Shown here: positions 15,806 through 26,965 of the stretch, in pieces
Position numbering within the stretch: position 1 is the stretch's first letter
How the letters are laid out: every line of letters starts with the position of its first letter
Assembly (NCBI RefSeq): GCF_030268045.1
Contig: NZ_BSDC01000001.1
Location: 744,001 to 808,000, forward strand
Source of the DNA: Geothrix edaphica
GTDB lineage: Bacteria > Acidobacteriota > Holophagae > Holophagales > Holophagaceae
Direction of reading: 5' to 3'
Length of the DNA stretch: 64,000 bases
The notes under the pieces: generated by a model
The model's database searches: none
Seen by the model: only the letters and a program-made list of their open reading frames with translations
Told to the model about the DNA's origin: nothing
Translations under genes and position numbers: made by a program

Positions 15806-17746
15806 CTAGCCGGCGGCCCTGGGGAGTTCGATGGTCTCGGGGGCTTCGGAGAAGCCGCCCAACCCATTGGCGGCGGGGACATAGGAGGGGACCAGGCGCC
15901 GGAACAGATGCAGGATCTCCCGGCGGCGCAGGGCCTCGTCCTCGATGGCCAGTGTCTGCCGCAGAGCCTGGAGCCAGCCTTCCACGGTGGTCTGGGCGCT
16001 TGACTCCTGGAGGGCTTCGAAGACCTTGGGATGCACGCAGCTCTGGCGGGTCTCCTTGGTGTGGAACAACTCCTCGAAGAGCTTTTCGCCGGGCCGGATC
16101 CCCGTGAACTTGATCTCGATGTCGAGCTCCGGATCCAGGCCCGAGAGGGTGATCATGTCCTTGGCCAGGTCGAGGATCCGCACGGGATCGCCCATGTCCA
16201 GGACGTAGACCTTCCCGGTCTCGCCCAGCAGGCCGGCCTGGAGCACGAGCTGGCTGGCCTCGGGCACCGTCATGAAGTAGCGGGTCATCTTGGGATCCGT
16301 CACTGTGAGCGGCCCCCCCCGCAGGATCTGCTCCCGGAAGATGGGCACCACGCTGCCCCGGCTGCCGAGGACGTTCCCGAAACGGACGCTCACCAGCTTG
16401 GTGCCAGGCGCAGCGTGGTCGGCGCCCGCCCGGACGATGGTCTCCGCGAGGAACTTGGAGACGCCGAGCACATTGGTGGGATTCACCGATTTGTCGGTGG
16501 ACACATTCACGAAGATCCGTGTGCCCACACCGAGGGCTGCATCCAGCACCTGCCTGGTTCCGAAGATGTTGTTCTCGATGGCCTCTTCGGGATACAGCTC
16601 AAGAAAGGGCAGGTGCTTGTGGGCCGCGGTGTGGAACACCACCCCCGGCTTCCAGCGCAGGAAGGCCTGGTGGAGGCGCTCCTTCTGGCGGATATCGCAG
16701 AGCTCGATGCTCAGCGGCAGGCTGGGGAAGGTGGCGCGCAGCTCCCGCTCGATGAGCCAGAGGCTGTACTCCCCCCGCCCGAGGAGCACGATCCTCGCGG
16801 GGCTGTAGGTGGCCACCTGCCGGGCGAGCTCGCTGCCGATGGAGCCGCCGCCGCCGGTGATCAGCACCACGGCGTCGTGGAGGATCCGGCCCAGGGCGGT
16901 CTGGTCCAGGTGGATCGGATCCCGCCGCAGGAGGTCCTCGATGGACACATTGCGGATCTCCGGCTGCCAGGGCTGATTGCCCAGCAGGTTGTAGAAGCCG
17001 GGCACGGTCTTGAGTTCCACACCCGTGGCCCTGACCACGTTCCGGATGTGGCGGACCACCTGGCCGGGCGCGCTGGGGATGGCCATGATCACCTGGCTGA
17101 TCTGGTTCTCCTGGATGATCATCGGGATCAGCTCGGTGGTGCCGAGGACGGGGATGCCCTGGATGCGCAGGCCCTGCTTCTCGAAGGCATCATCGACGAA
17201 TCCCACGACCACGGCGCCCAGCTCCTGGTGCCGCTTCAGCTCCTCCGCGACCAGGAAACCGGCCCTGCCGGCCCCGACGATGAGAGCCCGGGCCACCGGA
17301 TTGGACCTGCTCAGCACCGAGCTGAAAAAGGGGATCTCCCCCTCGTAGATGGCGCGGGTGACGAGCCGGATGCTTGTCCACAGCATGCCGGTGAACAGGC
17401 TGGCCATGAACAGGAAGAGGTAGCCCCGGTTCGGCGAGAGGCTCACGCCAAAGGCCATGGCGCCTGCGGCGACCAGGAAGGCCGCCAGGGCGGCCAGCAT
17501 GGTCGACACCAGATCCTTGAAGCCCGCCATGCGGTAGTGCTGATGCGTGTTCCGGAATATCGCGCTGGCGGACATGACGATGAGGCACCAGACCGCCACA
17601 GTCGAGGCGCTGAAGGCGGAGTCCTGGGTCAGCTCGGACATCACCAGCCAGGCCACCAGCCCCATCTGGCCGTCGAGGATCAGCTTGATGACCTGACGGA
17701 ACCACTGGGTCTTGATGATCTCGCTTGTCGTTGGGTGGGAGGACAT
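15806..17746 (-). CDS. Nucleotide-sugar 4,6-dehydratase, WbpM/CapD/PglF type
   Basis: A 646-residue membrane-bound dehydratase converting UDP-GlcNAc (likely) to its 4-keto-6-deoxy form. Four TM helices occupy about residues 20-125. They are followed by a first Rossmann-like domain (ALIVGAGRAGFLVAEEL) and the catalytic SDR domain with VVLITGGGGSIGSELARQVA, then NVSTDKSVNPTNVLGVSKF, in which the STDK and VSK replace the usual Tyr-Lys pattern as in the long WbpM group. ATG 17746 is chosen because ACAGGAA precedes it; an upstream in-frame start would add 41 residues of unlikely composition. It begins the minus-strand operon. Confidence 0.9.
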   Translation of the reverse strand: MSSHPTTSEIIKTQWFRQVIKLILDGQMGLVAWLVMSELTQDSAFSASTVAVWCLIVMSASAIFRNTHQHYRMAGFKDLVSTMLAALAAFLVAAGAMAFGVSLSPNRGYLFLFMASLFTGMLWTSIRLVTRAIYEGEIPFFSSVLSRSNPVARALIVGAGRAGFLVAEELKRHQELGAVVVGFVDDAFEKQGLRIQGIPVLGTTELIPMIIQENQISQVIMAIPSAPGQVVRHIRNVVRATGVELKTVPGFYNLLGNQPWQPEIRNVSIEDLLRRDPIHLDQTALGRILHDAVVLITGGGGSIGSELARQVATYSPARIVLLGRGEYSLWLIERELRATFPSLPLSIELCDIRQKERLHQAFLRWKPGVVFHTAAHKHLPFLELYPEEAIENNIFGTRQVLDAALGVGTRIFVNVSTDKSVNPTNVLGVSKFLAETIVRAGADHAAPGTKLVSVRFGNVLGSRGSVVPIFREQILRGGPLTVTDPKMTRYFMTVPEASQLVLQAGLLGETGKVYVLDMGDPVRILDLAKDMITLSGLDPELDIEIKFTGIRPGEKLFEELFHTKETRQSCVHPKVFEALQESSAQTTVEGWLQALRQTLAIEDEALRRREILHLFRRLVPSYVPAANGLGGFSEAPETIELPRAAG

Positions 17747-18055
17747 GGGGTTCCTGTGTCTCGCCTTCGGAGAAAACTCCCGCCATCCTACATGCGGGTC
17801 TGTCGTGATGGCAATTGAAATGCTTGAAAAACAAAGACAGCAAGAAGAAAAAATAGTCAAATTCTGCAAATTATCAATAAAAAGTGCTTGCTTGCCCGCT
17901 CTCGGTCAGTATTCTTTGAATTCATTCAGGCTGATGTTGATCGACCGCATGCCAAGTGGCTTTGAATGATTCTCCTTGAATAGGTAATTTACGATTTTTT
18001 AATCAGCATTTCACGCTTGATGCCACCTTGTGGAGCGCCCGCTGCGGAGATCAAG
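17747..18055. promoter_or_regulatory. AT-rich divergent control region between dehydratase and wza
   Basis: About 310 bases with far lower GC than the rest, between two divergent polysaccharide operons, so promoters for both are expected here. No gene is seen. Two similar motifs, CTTTGAATTCATTC (17914-17927) and CTTTGAATGATTC (17960-17972), followed by CTTGAATAGG, look like repeated regulator sites. A possible wza promoter is TTGATC (17937-17942) with a poor -10 about 18 bases on. This is inference from base composition and layout. Confidence 0.5.
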
Positions 18056-19246
18056 ATGACCATCCTTCAGGATTTCCTCCCCCTTTCCACGCCGGTGCTG
18101 ACGGATGCGGCTTCTTCCGCCCGGGCGAGGGGTGCGTGGCCCCGCCTGACGGCGGCGCTTGGGGCCCTGCTGCTGCTCGGCGCCTGCACAGCGCCCGGCA
18201 TGAAACTGAATGTGCGGCCGGGGCGCCGCGAGACCACCACCCAGATGGATGGGCTCAACGTCACCCTGCGTTCCCTAAGCGCCGATGCGGTGGCGGCCCA
18301 GAAGCCACGCACTCCTGATCCGGCCTCCCTGGACGCGCTGTTCCAGGAGAAGGCGCTTCCCTACCGCATCGGCCCCCAGGACGTGCTCCTGGTGACGGTG
18401 TGGGACCACCCTGAGATCTCCCTGCCCCTGGGCCAGTACCGCCAGGATGCCAGTTCGGGGACCGTGGTGGACGAGGCCGGGGAGATCTACTTCCCCCATG
18501 TGGGGAGCCTCAAGGTGGCGGGGATGACCACCTCGCAGGCGCGTGTGGCGCTCATCAGCCGCCTCTCCAAGATGCTCCAGAACCCCCAGATCGACGTGAA
18601 GGTCATCGCCTACCGGTCCCAGAAAGTCTATGTGGGGGGCGAGGTCCGGAACCCCGCTGTGCACAACGTGACCGATGTGCCGTTCACGCTGGCCGAGGCC
18701 ATCAACCGGGCTGGGGGATTCCTGCCGACCGCGGACGACAGCCGCATGACCCTCACCCGCGGGCAGCAGGTCTGGCGGCTGAATTTCCAGGGCTCGCTGG
18801 CCTCGGGCAACCGCATCGCGCAGATCCTCCTGAAAGACGGGGATTCCCTGCAGGTGCCCAGCGCCCTCGAGAACCCGGTCTACATGCTCGGCGAGCTGGT
18901 CCGCCCCGGCACCTTGCCCCTGGTCCACGGGAATCTCTCCCTGGCCAAGGCGCTTTCGGATGCGGGCGGTATCCAGGGGATGAGTGCCGATGCCCGCTCC
19001 ATCTACGTCATCCGGCAGGGCGAGACCGCCCGGGGGGTGGACGTGTACCACCTCGATGCGCGCAATCCCACCGCCATGGTGCTGGCGGACCGCTTCCAGC
19101 TCAACCCGAGGGACATCGTCTACGTCGATGCGGGGACGCTGGTGCGCTTCAACCGGGTCATGAACCTGCTGCTCCCGACGGTCACGGCGGTCAACTCCAC
19201 GGCGCTGACGGTCGCGGAATCGGACTACTTCCTCAACCGGAGGTGA
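18056..19246 (+). CDS. wza: Outer-membrane polysaccharide export lipoprotein (Wza-like)
   Basis: A 396-residue polysaccharide export protein. Start ATG 18056 has GGAGA 5 bases upstream; another ATG lies at 18017. A long N-terminal part precedes a lipobox (LGALLLLGACTAPG), giving an outer-membrane-anchored lipoprotein. The Poly_export domain starts at YRIGPQDVLLVTVWDHPE. SLBB domains follow (KVYVGGEVRNPAVHNV and PVYMLGELVRPGTLPLV). It should form the octameric outer-membrane channel that works with the Wzc-like kinase at 19773 to export polymer. The wzb-like gene follows after a gap of about 60 bases. Confidence 0.92.
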   Translation: MTILQDFLPLSTPVLTDAASSARARGAWPRLTAALGALLLLGACTAPGMKLNVRPGRRETTTQMDGLNVTLRSLSADAVAAQKPRTPDPASLDALFQEKALPYRIGPQDVLLVTVWDHPEISLPLGQYRQDASSGTVVDEAGEIYFPHVGSLKVAGMTTSQARVALISRLSKMLQNPQIDVKVIAYRSQKVYVGGEVRNPAVHNVTDVPFTLAEAINRAGGFLPTADDSRMTLTRGQQVWRLNFQGSLASGNRIAQILLKDGDSLQVPSALENPVYMLGELVRPGTLPLVHGNLSLAKALSDAGGIQGMSADARSIYVIRQGETARGVDVYHLDARNPTAMVLADRFQLNPRDIVYVDAGTLVRFNRVMNLLLPTVTAVNSTALTVAESDYFLNRR

Positions 19247-19305
19247 GCCCTGTCTCCGATCCGCCCGCCCCGGGCATCCCCCTTCCTTGCAGGGCCCGTT
19301 TCTTG

Positions 19306-19776
19306 ATGTCAAAGCCGCCGATCACGTCCATTCTCGTGCTGTGTGAGGGAAACCACTGTCGCGCACCCATGGCCGAGGGCCTGCTCCGGGAGGCTCTGGG
19401 TCCTGCGGTGCGGGTCAGTTCCGCAGGCCTGGATGCGCTGGTGGGAGCCCCCCCGGATCCCGAGGCGATGCGCCTGATGAAGGCCCATGGCGTGGACATC
19501 GCCTCCCACCGCGGGCGGCAGGTGACACCGGAGATGGCGCTGGAGTCGGATCTCATCCTGGTCATGGATGCCCGCCAGCGGGCCTGGTGCGTGGATCTGG
19601 TGCCCAGCGCCTGCGGGCGGATCTTCCTGCTGGGCCACTGGCTGGGTTCGCCACCGCCCGACATCTCCGATCCCTATGGTCAGGGACCAGACGCCTTCCG
19701 GCTGGCCTTTGACGCGATCCGACAATCCGTGACGGCCTGGGTGCCGCATCTCCGTTCAGAGCAGAGGCCGGCATGA
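19306..19776 (+). CDS. wzb: Low-molecular-weight protein tyrosine phosphatase (Wzb-like)
   Basis: A 156-residue cytoplasmic phosphatase expected to dephosphorylate the tyrosine cluster of the adjacent kinase. The P-loop is CEGNHCRAP at residues 13-21: Cys13 nucleophile, Arg19 phosphate binder. The residue after Arg, normally Ser or Thr, is Ala20. The general-acid segment is ISDPYGQG. ATG 19306 is chosen for the family N-terminus; a GTG at 19243 overlapping the wza stop would add 21 Pro-rich residues and is less likely. Its stop overlaps the wzc ATG by 4 bases. Confidence 0.9.
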   Translation: MSKPPITSILVLCEGNHCRAPMAEGLLREALGPAVRVSSAGLDALVGAPPDPEAMRLMKAHGVDIASHRGRQVTPEMALESDLILVMDARQRAWCVDLVPSACGRIFLLGHWLGSPPPDISDPYGQGPDAFRLAFDAIRQSVTAWVPHLRSEQRPA

Positions 19777-22061
19777 CATCCACGCCATCTCCCCAGTCCC
19801 GCCCGACGCCCCCGGCTTCCGGCCTCCTTCCCCGCGCGGCGAGGGCCATGGAGGAGCTGCGGGAGATCGACCTCCGGGAGTGGTTCCTCACCCTGTGGGA
19901 AGGCCGCCTCCTCATGCTGGCCAGCATCGCCTTCTGCATGGCGCTGGGGCTCTTCATCATCTGGCGGAGCACGCCGATCTACCAGGCTGAGGCCATGCTC
20001 CAGATCGAGCCGCCCAAGAATGTGCGGGATTCGGATGCAGCCTTCGCCCGCATGGGAAACCTGTTCACACCGCCGTCGGATGCTTTGACCGAGATCGAGA
20101 TCATCGGCAGCAGCCTGATCCTCGGGCGCACAGTGGAGGCCCTGGATCTCGACCTGGTGGCACGGCCTGTCCGCCTCCCCATCATCGGCGATCTCCTGGC
20201 GGGGAGCCAGGCGGCCGGGCCCAGGGTGGAGGTGGAGACCTTCCAGATTCCCGCCCACTTCCGTGGGCTCCTCTTCCAGATCGTCGCCCTGCCGGGTGGC
20301 ACCTTCGCGTGGAAGTCGCCCTCTGAACCCCCCGCCCAGGGGAATCCCGGCGCGGCGTATCCGGAGGATGCGCTGCTGGCCACCGGGCGCCCCGGTGACC
20401 TGCTCACCGCCACCTGGGGCGGGGAGAAGCTGACGCTCCAGGTCCGGACCCTGTCCGCCAAGCCAGGACAGGCCTTCCGGCTCCAGCGCCGCCCCCTGCA
20501 GGCAGCCATCACCGACATCCGCAACGACCTGGAGGCTTCGGAAAAAGGCGCCTCCCAGGCCAACCGGACCACCAACCTCCTGGCTCTCGCCTACCGGCAT
20601 CCCAACCCGGCCCTGGCGGCGGACATCCTCAACGAGATCATGAAGCAGTACCTGCGGCAGAACGCCCAGCGCAAGAGCGGGGAGATCAGCCAGACCCTGG
20701 CGCTCCTCCAGCAGCAGCTGCCTGAAGTGCAGGACAAGCTCAAGCAGGCGGAGGCCCAGCTGAACCAGTACCGGGCCCAGACCGGAGCTGTGGATCTCGT
20801 CCGGGAGACGGACCTGGCCCTCCAGCGCGGCGCAGCCCTGGCTACTCAGATTTCGGCCCTGAAGCAGCGCCGGCAGGAGCTGCTGAGGACCTACATGGAA
20901 GGCTCGGACCTGGTGACCACCATCGATGCCCAGATCGCCAAGCTGGAGAGCGAATCCGCTGGAGTGAACCGGAAGGTGCAGGCCCTCCCGGGCGCGCAAC
21001 AGACCATCATGCGGCTCTCCAGGGATGTGCAGGCCAATACCGAGCTCTACACCACGATCCTGAACAGCATCAAGCAGCTCCAGGTGACGCAGGCCGGCGA
21101 GGCGCAGAACACGCGGGTGATCGATGCCGCCATGCCCGGCCTCAAGCCCGTGAAGCCGAAGAAGGCCATGCTGGTGGCGGTGTTCCTCATCCTGGGCGTG
21201 GTGGTCGGCATCGGCCTCGTGCTCGGGAAGGCCGCGCTGTTCCGGGGGGTGGAGGATCACCGCATCATCGAGAACCGTCTGGGCATTCCCGTGTTCGCCA
21301 CCATCCCCCATAGCAAGGCCCAGGAAGGCCACCAGCACGCCATCAGCGGGGGCCGCCCCGGCACCCACATCCTGGCCTTTGCGGATCCGGACGACCTGGC
21401 CACCGAAAGCCTCCGGAGCCTTCGGACCATGCTCGGCTTCTACCTGCGGGATCTCACCACCCGGACCGTCCTGGTCACCGGCCCGAGCCCGATGGTCGGG
21501 AAATCCTTCGTCAGCACCAACCTCGCGGCGGTGCTCGCCCAGGCCCACGCCAAGGTGCTGCTGGTGGACGCGGACATGCGCCGAGGTAGCCTGCACGCCT
21601 ACTTTGGCCTGGATACCCGCAAGGGCGGCCTCTCCGAAGTCCTTTCGGGAAAGATGCCCTGGCGGAGCGCGGTGCAGTCCACCGACGTGCCTGGGCTCCA
21701 GGTGCTGTGTTCGGGCGCCATCCCCAGACACCCGGCGGAGCTGCTGACGACTCCCGTCTTCTCGACGTTCGTGGCCGAGGCCAGCCGGGAGTACGAGTTC
21801 GTCGTCTTCGATGCTCCACCGTTGCTGCCTGTCACCGACGCGGCGATCATCGGCTCCAAGGTGGGGCTCGTGCTGCTGGTGGCGAAGGCGGGCCAGCATC
21901 CCCTGGACGAGTTGCGCACCTGCCAGGTGCGCCTCGAATCCAACGGCATCTCCCTGGATGGGTGCGTCTTCAACGACATCATGCCCACCGGCCTCAGCTA
22001 CTACGATCAGCGCTACCGCTACGGGTATCTCTATGCCTACGGGAAGGCGGAGAAGGGTTGA
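19773..22061 (+). CDS. wzc: Polysaccharide co-polymerase / BY-tyrosine kinase (Wzc-like)
   Basis: A 762-residue inner-membrane protein controlling chain length and export. The N-terminal TM helix (about residues 48-66) leads into a Wzz domain (IYQAEAMLQIEPPKN). A long coiled-coil periplasmic region (about 265-430) follows, then a second TM helix (about 467-487) and a cytoplasmic BY-kinase. The kinase has Walker A GPSPMVGKS (Lys577), Walker A' LLVDADMRR (Asp599, Asp601) and Walker B FVVFDAPPL. The C-terminus has seven tyrosines in the last 22 residues (YYDQRYRYGYLYAY), the autophosphorylation cluster. It overlaps wzb by 4 bases and ends 7 bases from the convergent nuclease gene. Confidence 0.95.
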   Translation: MTSTPSPQSRPTPPASGLLPRAARAMEELREIDLREWFLTLWEGRLLMLASIAFCMALGLFIIWRSTPIYQAEAMLQIEPPKNVRDSDAAFARMGNLFTPPSDALTEIEIIGSSLILGRTVEALDLDLVARPVRLPIIGDLLAGSQAAGPRVEVETFQIPAHFRGLLFQIVALPGGTFAWKSPSEPPAQGNPGAAYPEDALLATGRPGDLLTATWGGEKLTLQVRTLSAKPGQAFRLQRRPLQAAITDIRNDLEASEKGASQANRTTNLLALAYRHPNPALAADILNEIMKQYLRQNAQRKSGEISQTLALLQQQLPEVQDKLKQAEAQLNQYRAQTGAVDLVRETDLALQRGAALATQISALKQRRQELLRTYMEGSDLVTTIDAQIAKLESESAGVNRKVQALPGAQQTIMRLSRDVQANTELYTTILNSIKQLQVTQAGEAQNTRVIDAAMPGLKPVKPKKAMLVAVFLILGVVVGIGLVLGKAALFRGVEDHRIIENRLGIPVFATIPHSKAQEGHQHAISGGRPGTHILAFADPDDLATESLRSLRTMLGFYLRDLTTRTVLVTGPSPMVGKSFVSTNLAAVLAQAHAKVLLVDADMRRGSLHAYFGLDTRKGGLSEVLSGKMPWRSAVQSTDVPGLQVLCSGAIPRHPAELLTTPVFSTFVAEASREYEFVVFDAPPLLPVTDAAIIGSKVGLVLLVAKAGQHPLDELRTCQVRLESNGISLDGCVFNDIMPTGLSYYDQRYRYGYLYAYGKAEKG

Positions 22062-22068
22062 CGCCTCT

Positions 22069-22902
22069 CTAGGACCGCGGGGGCGGCGGCCATCCCGGCT
22101 TTCCGGCCTCGATCCAGGCCTGGAGGATGGCATCCGCCAAGTGCTTCCCCGCCAGGCGCAGCTGGCCCTTCACGGCGGGCCCCTGCCTGGCCCAGAAGAT
22201 CATCCAGTAGGCCTGGGAGCGGAGGGCCTTCCCCTGGCCGTCCAGGGGCGTGGTGCGATCAGCGGCCCGGTCATCCTCCAGCAGCTGCGGGACCAGGGCA
22301 TGGGAGGCGCGAAGCCAGTCCCAGGGGCGGTCCAGGATGCCCGGATCGGCTTCGGCCGGAAGGGCCTTCACCGCGTCCTGGCTGTAGTACCGCTCCACCA
22401 GGCCTGATTCCCAGCGGCTGTGGACGCCCCGCTGGCCCGTGGCCTGGCCGTCGTGGTTCTCGGTGGTGTGCAGGGGCACATGGGTGTCCGCCACGTAGTG
22501 GCTGAGGATGGCGGTGGCCATGGCCACCCGGGACGCATCGCCGGAGCGGAAGGCGTCCACCAGGTCCCGCCAACGGTCCTGGATGATCCAGGGCACCACC
22601 CCCTTGCGATAGTAGTCCCCGCCGATCTGCGCCCGGGCCTGCTCCAGCGTCCGGGGGAGGTGGTCCGGCCCTCCGTACGGCTCCATGTCGAAGAAGTGCC
22701 GGGGCCCCTCCTTGTGGTCGCTGCGCCAGTGGTCGGGATCCGAGGCGTGGTCCTCCACCTCGGCTTCGCGGCCCACGTACCAGGCCCGGGGGCCAGGCGG
22801 CAGGCCCTCCAGGGCCAGGGCGCAGGTGACGCGGTGGCCCTTGTCGCCCCAGGCGGAAAGCGGCAGGGCCGCGAGGAGCAGCAGGAGGAGAGGGGTCTTC
22901 AT
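22069..22902 (-). CDS. S1/P1-type zinc nuclease-like protein
   Basis: A 277-residue exported protein with a signal peptide ending in LPLSAWG, so mature Trp would be at or near the N-terminus as in the S1/P1 nuclease and zinc phospholipase C fold. Expected zinc ligands are visible: GDKGH near residue 21, Asp and His in DHASDPDHW, and the central HYVADTHVPLHTTENHDG. It probably cleaves single-stranded nucleic acid or phosphate esters in the periplasm. It starts 6 bases after lepB and is the last gene of the tex operon. Exact substrate is not determined. Confidence 0.8.
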   Translation of the reverse strand: MKTPLLLLLLAALPLSAWGDKGHRVTCALALEGLPPGPRAWYVGREAEVEDHASDPDHWRSDHKEGPRHFFDMEPYGGPDHLPRTLEQARAQIGGDYYRKGVVPWIIQDRWRDLVDAFRSGDASRVAMATAILSHYVADTHVPLHTTENHDGQATGQRGVHSRWESGLVERYYSQDAVKALPAEADPGILDRPWDWLRASHALVPQLLEDDRAADRTTPLDGQGKALRSQAYWMIFWARQGPAVKGQLRLAGKHLADAILQAWIEAGKPGWPPPPRS

Positions 22903-22908
22903 GTCCGG

Positions 22909-23787
22909 CTACTCGGGAATGGTGCCGGTCCGCTCCCAGCGGGTGCGGGTGAAGAAGTGGCGGGCGGCGTCGATGAAGTCGGCGGCCACGTCCGTGGGGC
23001 CCTCGGGCACCCGGCCATTGTCGTTATCCGTGTCGCCCTCGCGGAAGCTCCACCACACGATGAAGGGCCGGCCCCGGAGGTGATCCGCGGGCAGGAAGCC
23101 CCAGTAGCGGCTGTCCATGCTGTTGTCGCGGTTGTCGCCCATGGCGAAGATGTGGCCGGGGGGCACGGTCACCGGGCCCAGGTTGTCCTTGAACCCCTCC
23201 TGGATGAGGCTGTTCATGGACTGCATCTGGTTGTGGTCATGGAGGGCCAGCACCTCCGGATCCGCATGGCGCCAGAGGCCCACAGGATGTTCCGCCTCGC
23301 CGGCATTCCGGGCCAGGGGCCAGGGCCCGGGCGTGGGGCCATCGGTGCTGCGGCCGAACTGGAACTCGAAGGGCCCGGTGACCTGCTTCCCGTTCACGTA
23401 GAGGCGCTTGTTGCGCATCTCCACCGTGTCGCCAGCCAGGGCCACGCAGCGCTTCACGTAGTCCTGGTCGCGGTCGATGGGGTAGCGGAACACGATGATG
23501 TCACCGCGCTTCACGCTCCGCATGGGGAACAGCGTCTCCTCCCAGGCCCACTGGGGCCGGGCGAAGATGAACTTGTTGGCCAGCAGGTGGTCGCCGATCA
23601 TCAGCGTGTTGCGCATGGATGCGGAGGGGATCTTGAACTGCTGACCCACGAACGTCTTGAAGAACAGGATCAGGATCATCGCGAAGCAGATCACTTCCAG
23701 GTTGTCCCGCACCGCGCCCTTGGCGGCGCCGGGCGGCAGTTCGATCTCGGCTTCGGGGGTCTTGTCGGCGGGAAGGTCAGCGGCCAT
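22909..23787 (-). CDS. lepB: Signal peptidase I
   Basis: A 292-residue inner-membrane serine protease that removes Sec and Tat signal peptides. One TM helix spans about residues 30-48. Box B is KIPSASMRNTL with catalytic Ser57. The lysine-containing box is DYVKRCVALAGDTVE, and box E is GHIFAMGDNRDNSMDSRYWG. GGAG precedes the ATG by 5 bases. A short Pro/Glu-rich N-terminal tail (residues 1-25) is cytoplasmic. It sits between a lipoprotein gene (21-base gap) and the nuclease-like gene in a minus-strand operon. Confidence 0.95.
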   Translation of the reverse strand: MAADLPADKTPEAEIELPPGAAKGAVRDNLEVICFAMILILFFKTFVGQQFKIPSASMRNTLMIGDHLLANKFIFARPQWAWEETLFPMRSVKRGDIIVFRYPIDRDQDYVKRCVALAGDTVEMRNKRLYVNGKQVTGPFEFQFGRSTDGPTPGPWPLARNAGEAEHPVGLWRHADPEVLALHDHNQMQSMNSLIQEGFKDNLGPVTVPPGHIFAMGDNRDNSMDSRYWGFLPADHLRGRPFIVWWSFREGDTDNDNGRVPEGPTDVAADFIDAARHFFTRTRWERTGTIPE

Positions 23788-23808
23788 GTCGGCTCCGGAA
23801 ATGGTCGA

Positions 23809-24410
23809 TCAGGGACGCGGGGCGAGGGCGAGGTCCGGGAAGCCGCGGGCCACCAGCCGGTTCACGGTAACCCAGCTTCCCCCGCGCTCCTCCTGGGACT
23901 CCACCTCGCCGAGGTTGGGCAGGTAGAGGATCCGGCGGCGGGGACCTTGCGGCGGCCGGGCCTCCACCCAGACGCCCACGGGATCGGACGTGGCCGGCAG
24001 GATGGCGGCGCCCTCCCAGGTGGCCCGGCCCACCACACGGAACTCGACGCCCCGGTCCACCCAGGTGGTGGTGGCGGGGAAGCCGGGCGGCAGCGTCTGG
24101 GCCACCACCTGGCCGTCGGCGCCCATGAGGGCGATGCCGCCATCCTGGTACCGGACCACCGTGCTCATCTGGCTCCGGAGGCTGGTCTGATCGAGCTGCA
24201 CGAGCCGCGGGGGACCCGGGGCCATGGATGACCGGGCGACCCGAACCTGAAGGCGATCCAGCGAGCGCTGGGGTTGGGGCTGGGAGGGATCCTCGAAGGC
24301 CAGGGTGAGGCCCTCTTCCCAGGGCCCGTAGACGGGCGAGGCCGCGCGGGGCTGGCAGGCCAGTCCGAGCAGCAGGACCGCCGGTGCCGCCAGGGACAGG
24401 ACCCCTCGCA

Positions 24411-24411
<1 letters not shown>
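23809..24411 (-). CDS. Hypothetical lipoprotein
   Basis: A 200-residue protein with signal peptide and lipobox (AVLLLGLACQPR, Cys19). The mature part looks beta-rich (RRILYLPNLGEVESQ, VEFRVVGRATWEGAAIL). No family is recognised. Its start codon overlaps the tex stop by one base (TGATG), so translation is probably coupled to tex. It precedes lepB by 21 bases. Function is unknown; a periplasmic or outer-membrane location is expected from the lipobox. Confidence 0.75.
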
Positions 24412-26903
<2,492 letters not shown>

Positions 26904-26965
26904 ACTTGCTCCTTGCATCCCGGGTCCGGGCGAACTGCGATGATACCAAGCCGGGCTGGAGGCTC

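Noticed and set aside
19243-19305. GTG 19243 as the start of the phosphatase gene
   Set aside because: It overlaps the wza stop in the usual way but would add 21 Pro/Ala-rich residues absent from the family; ATG 19306 fits the known N-terminus.
19680-22133. 817-codon minus-strand frame opposite wzc
   Set aside because: The Wzc kinase motifs and tyrosine cluster on the plus strand leave no doubt. The antisense translation has no recognisable domain.
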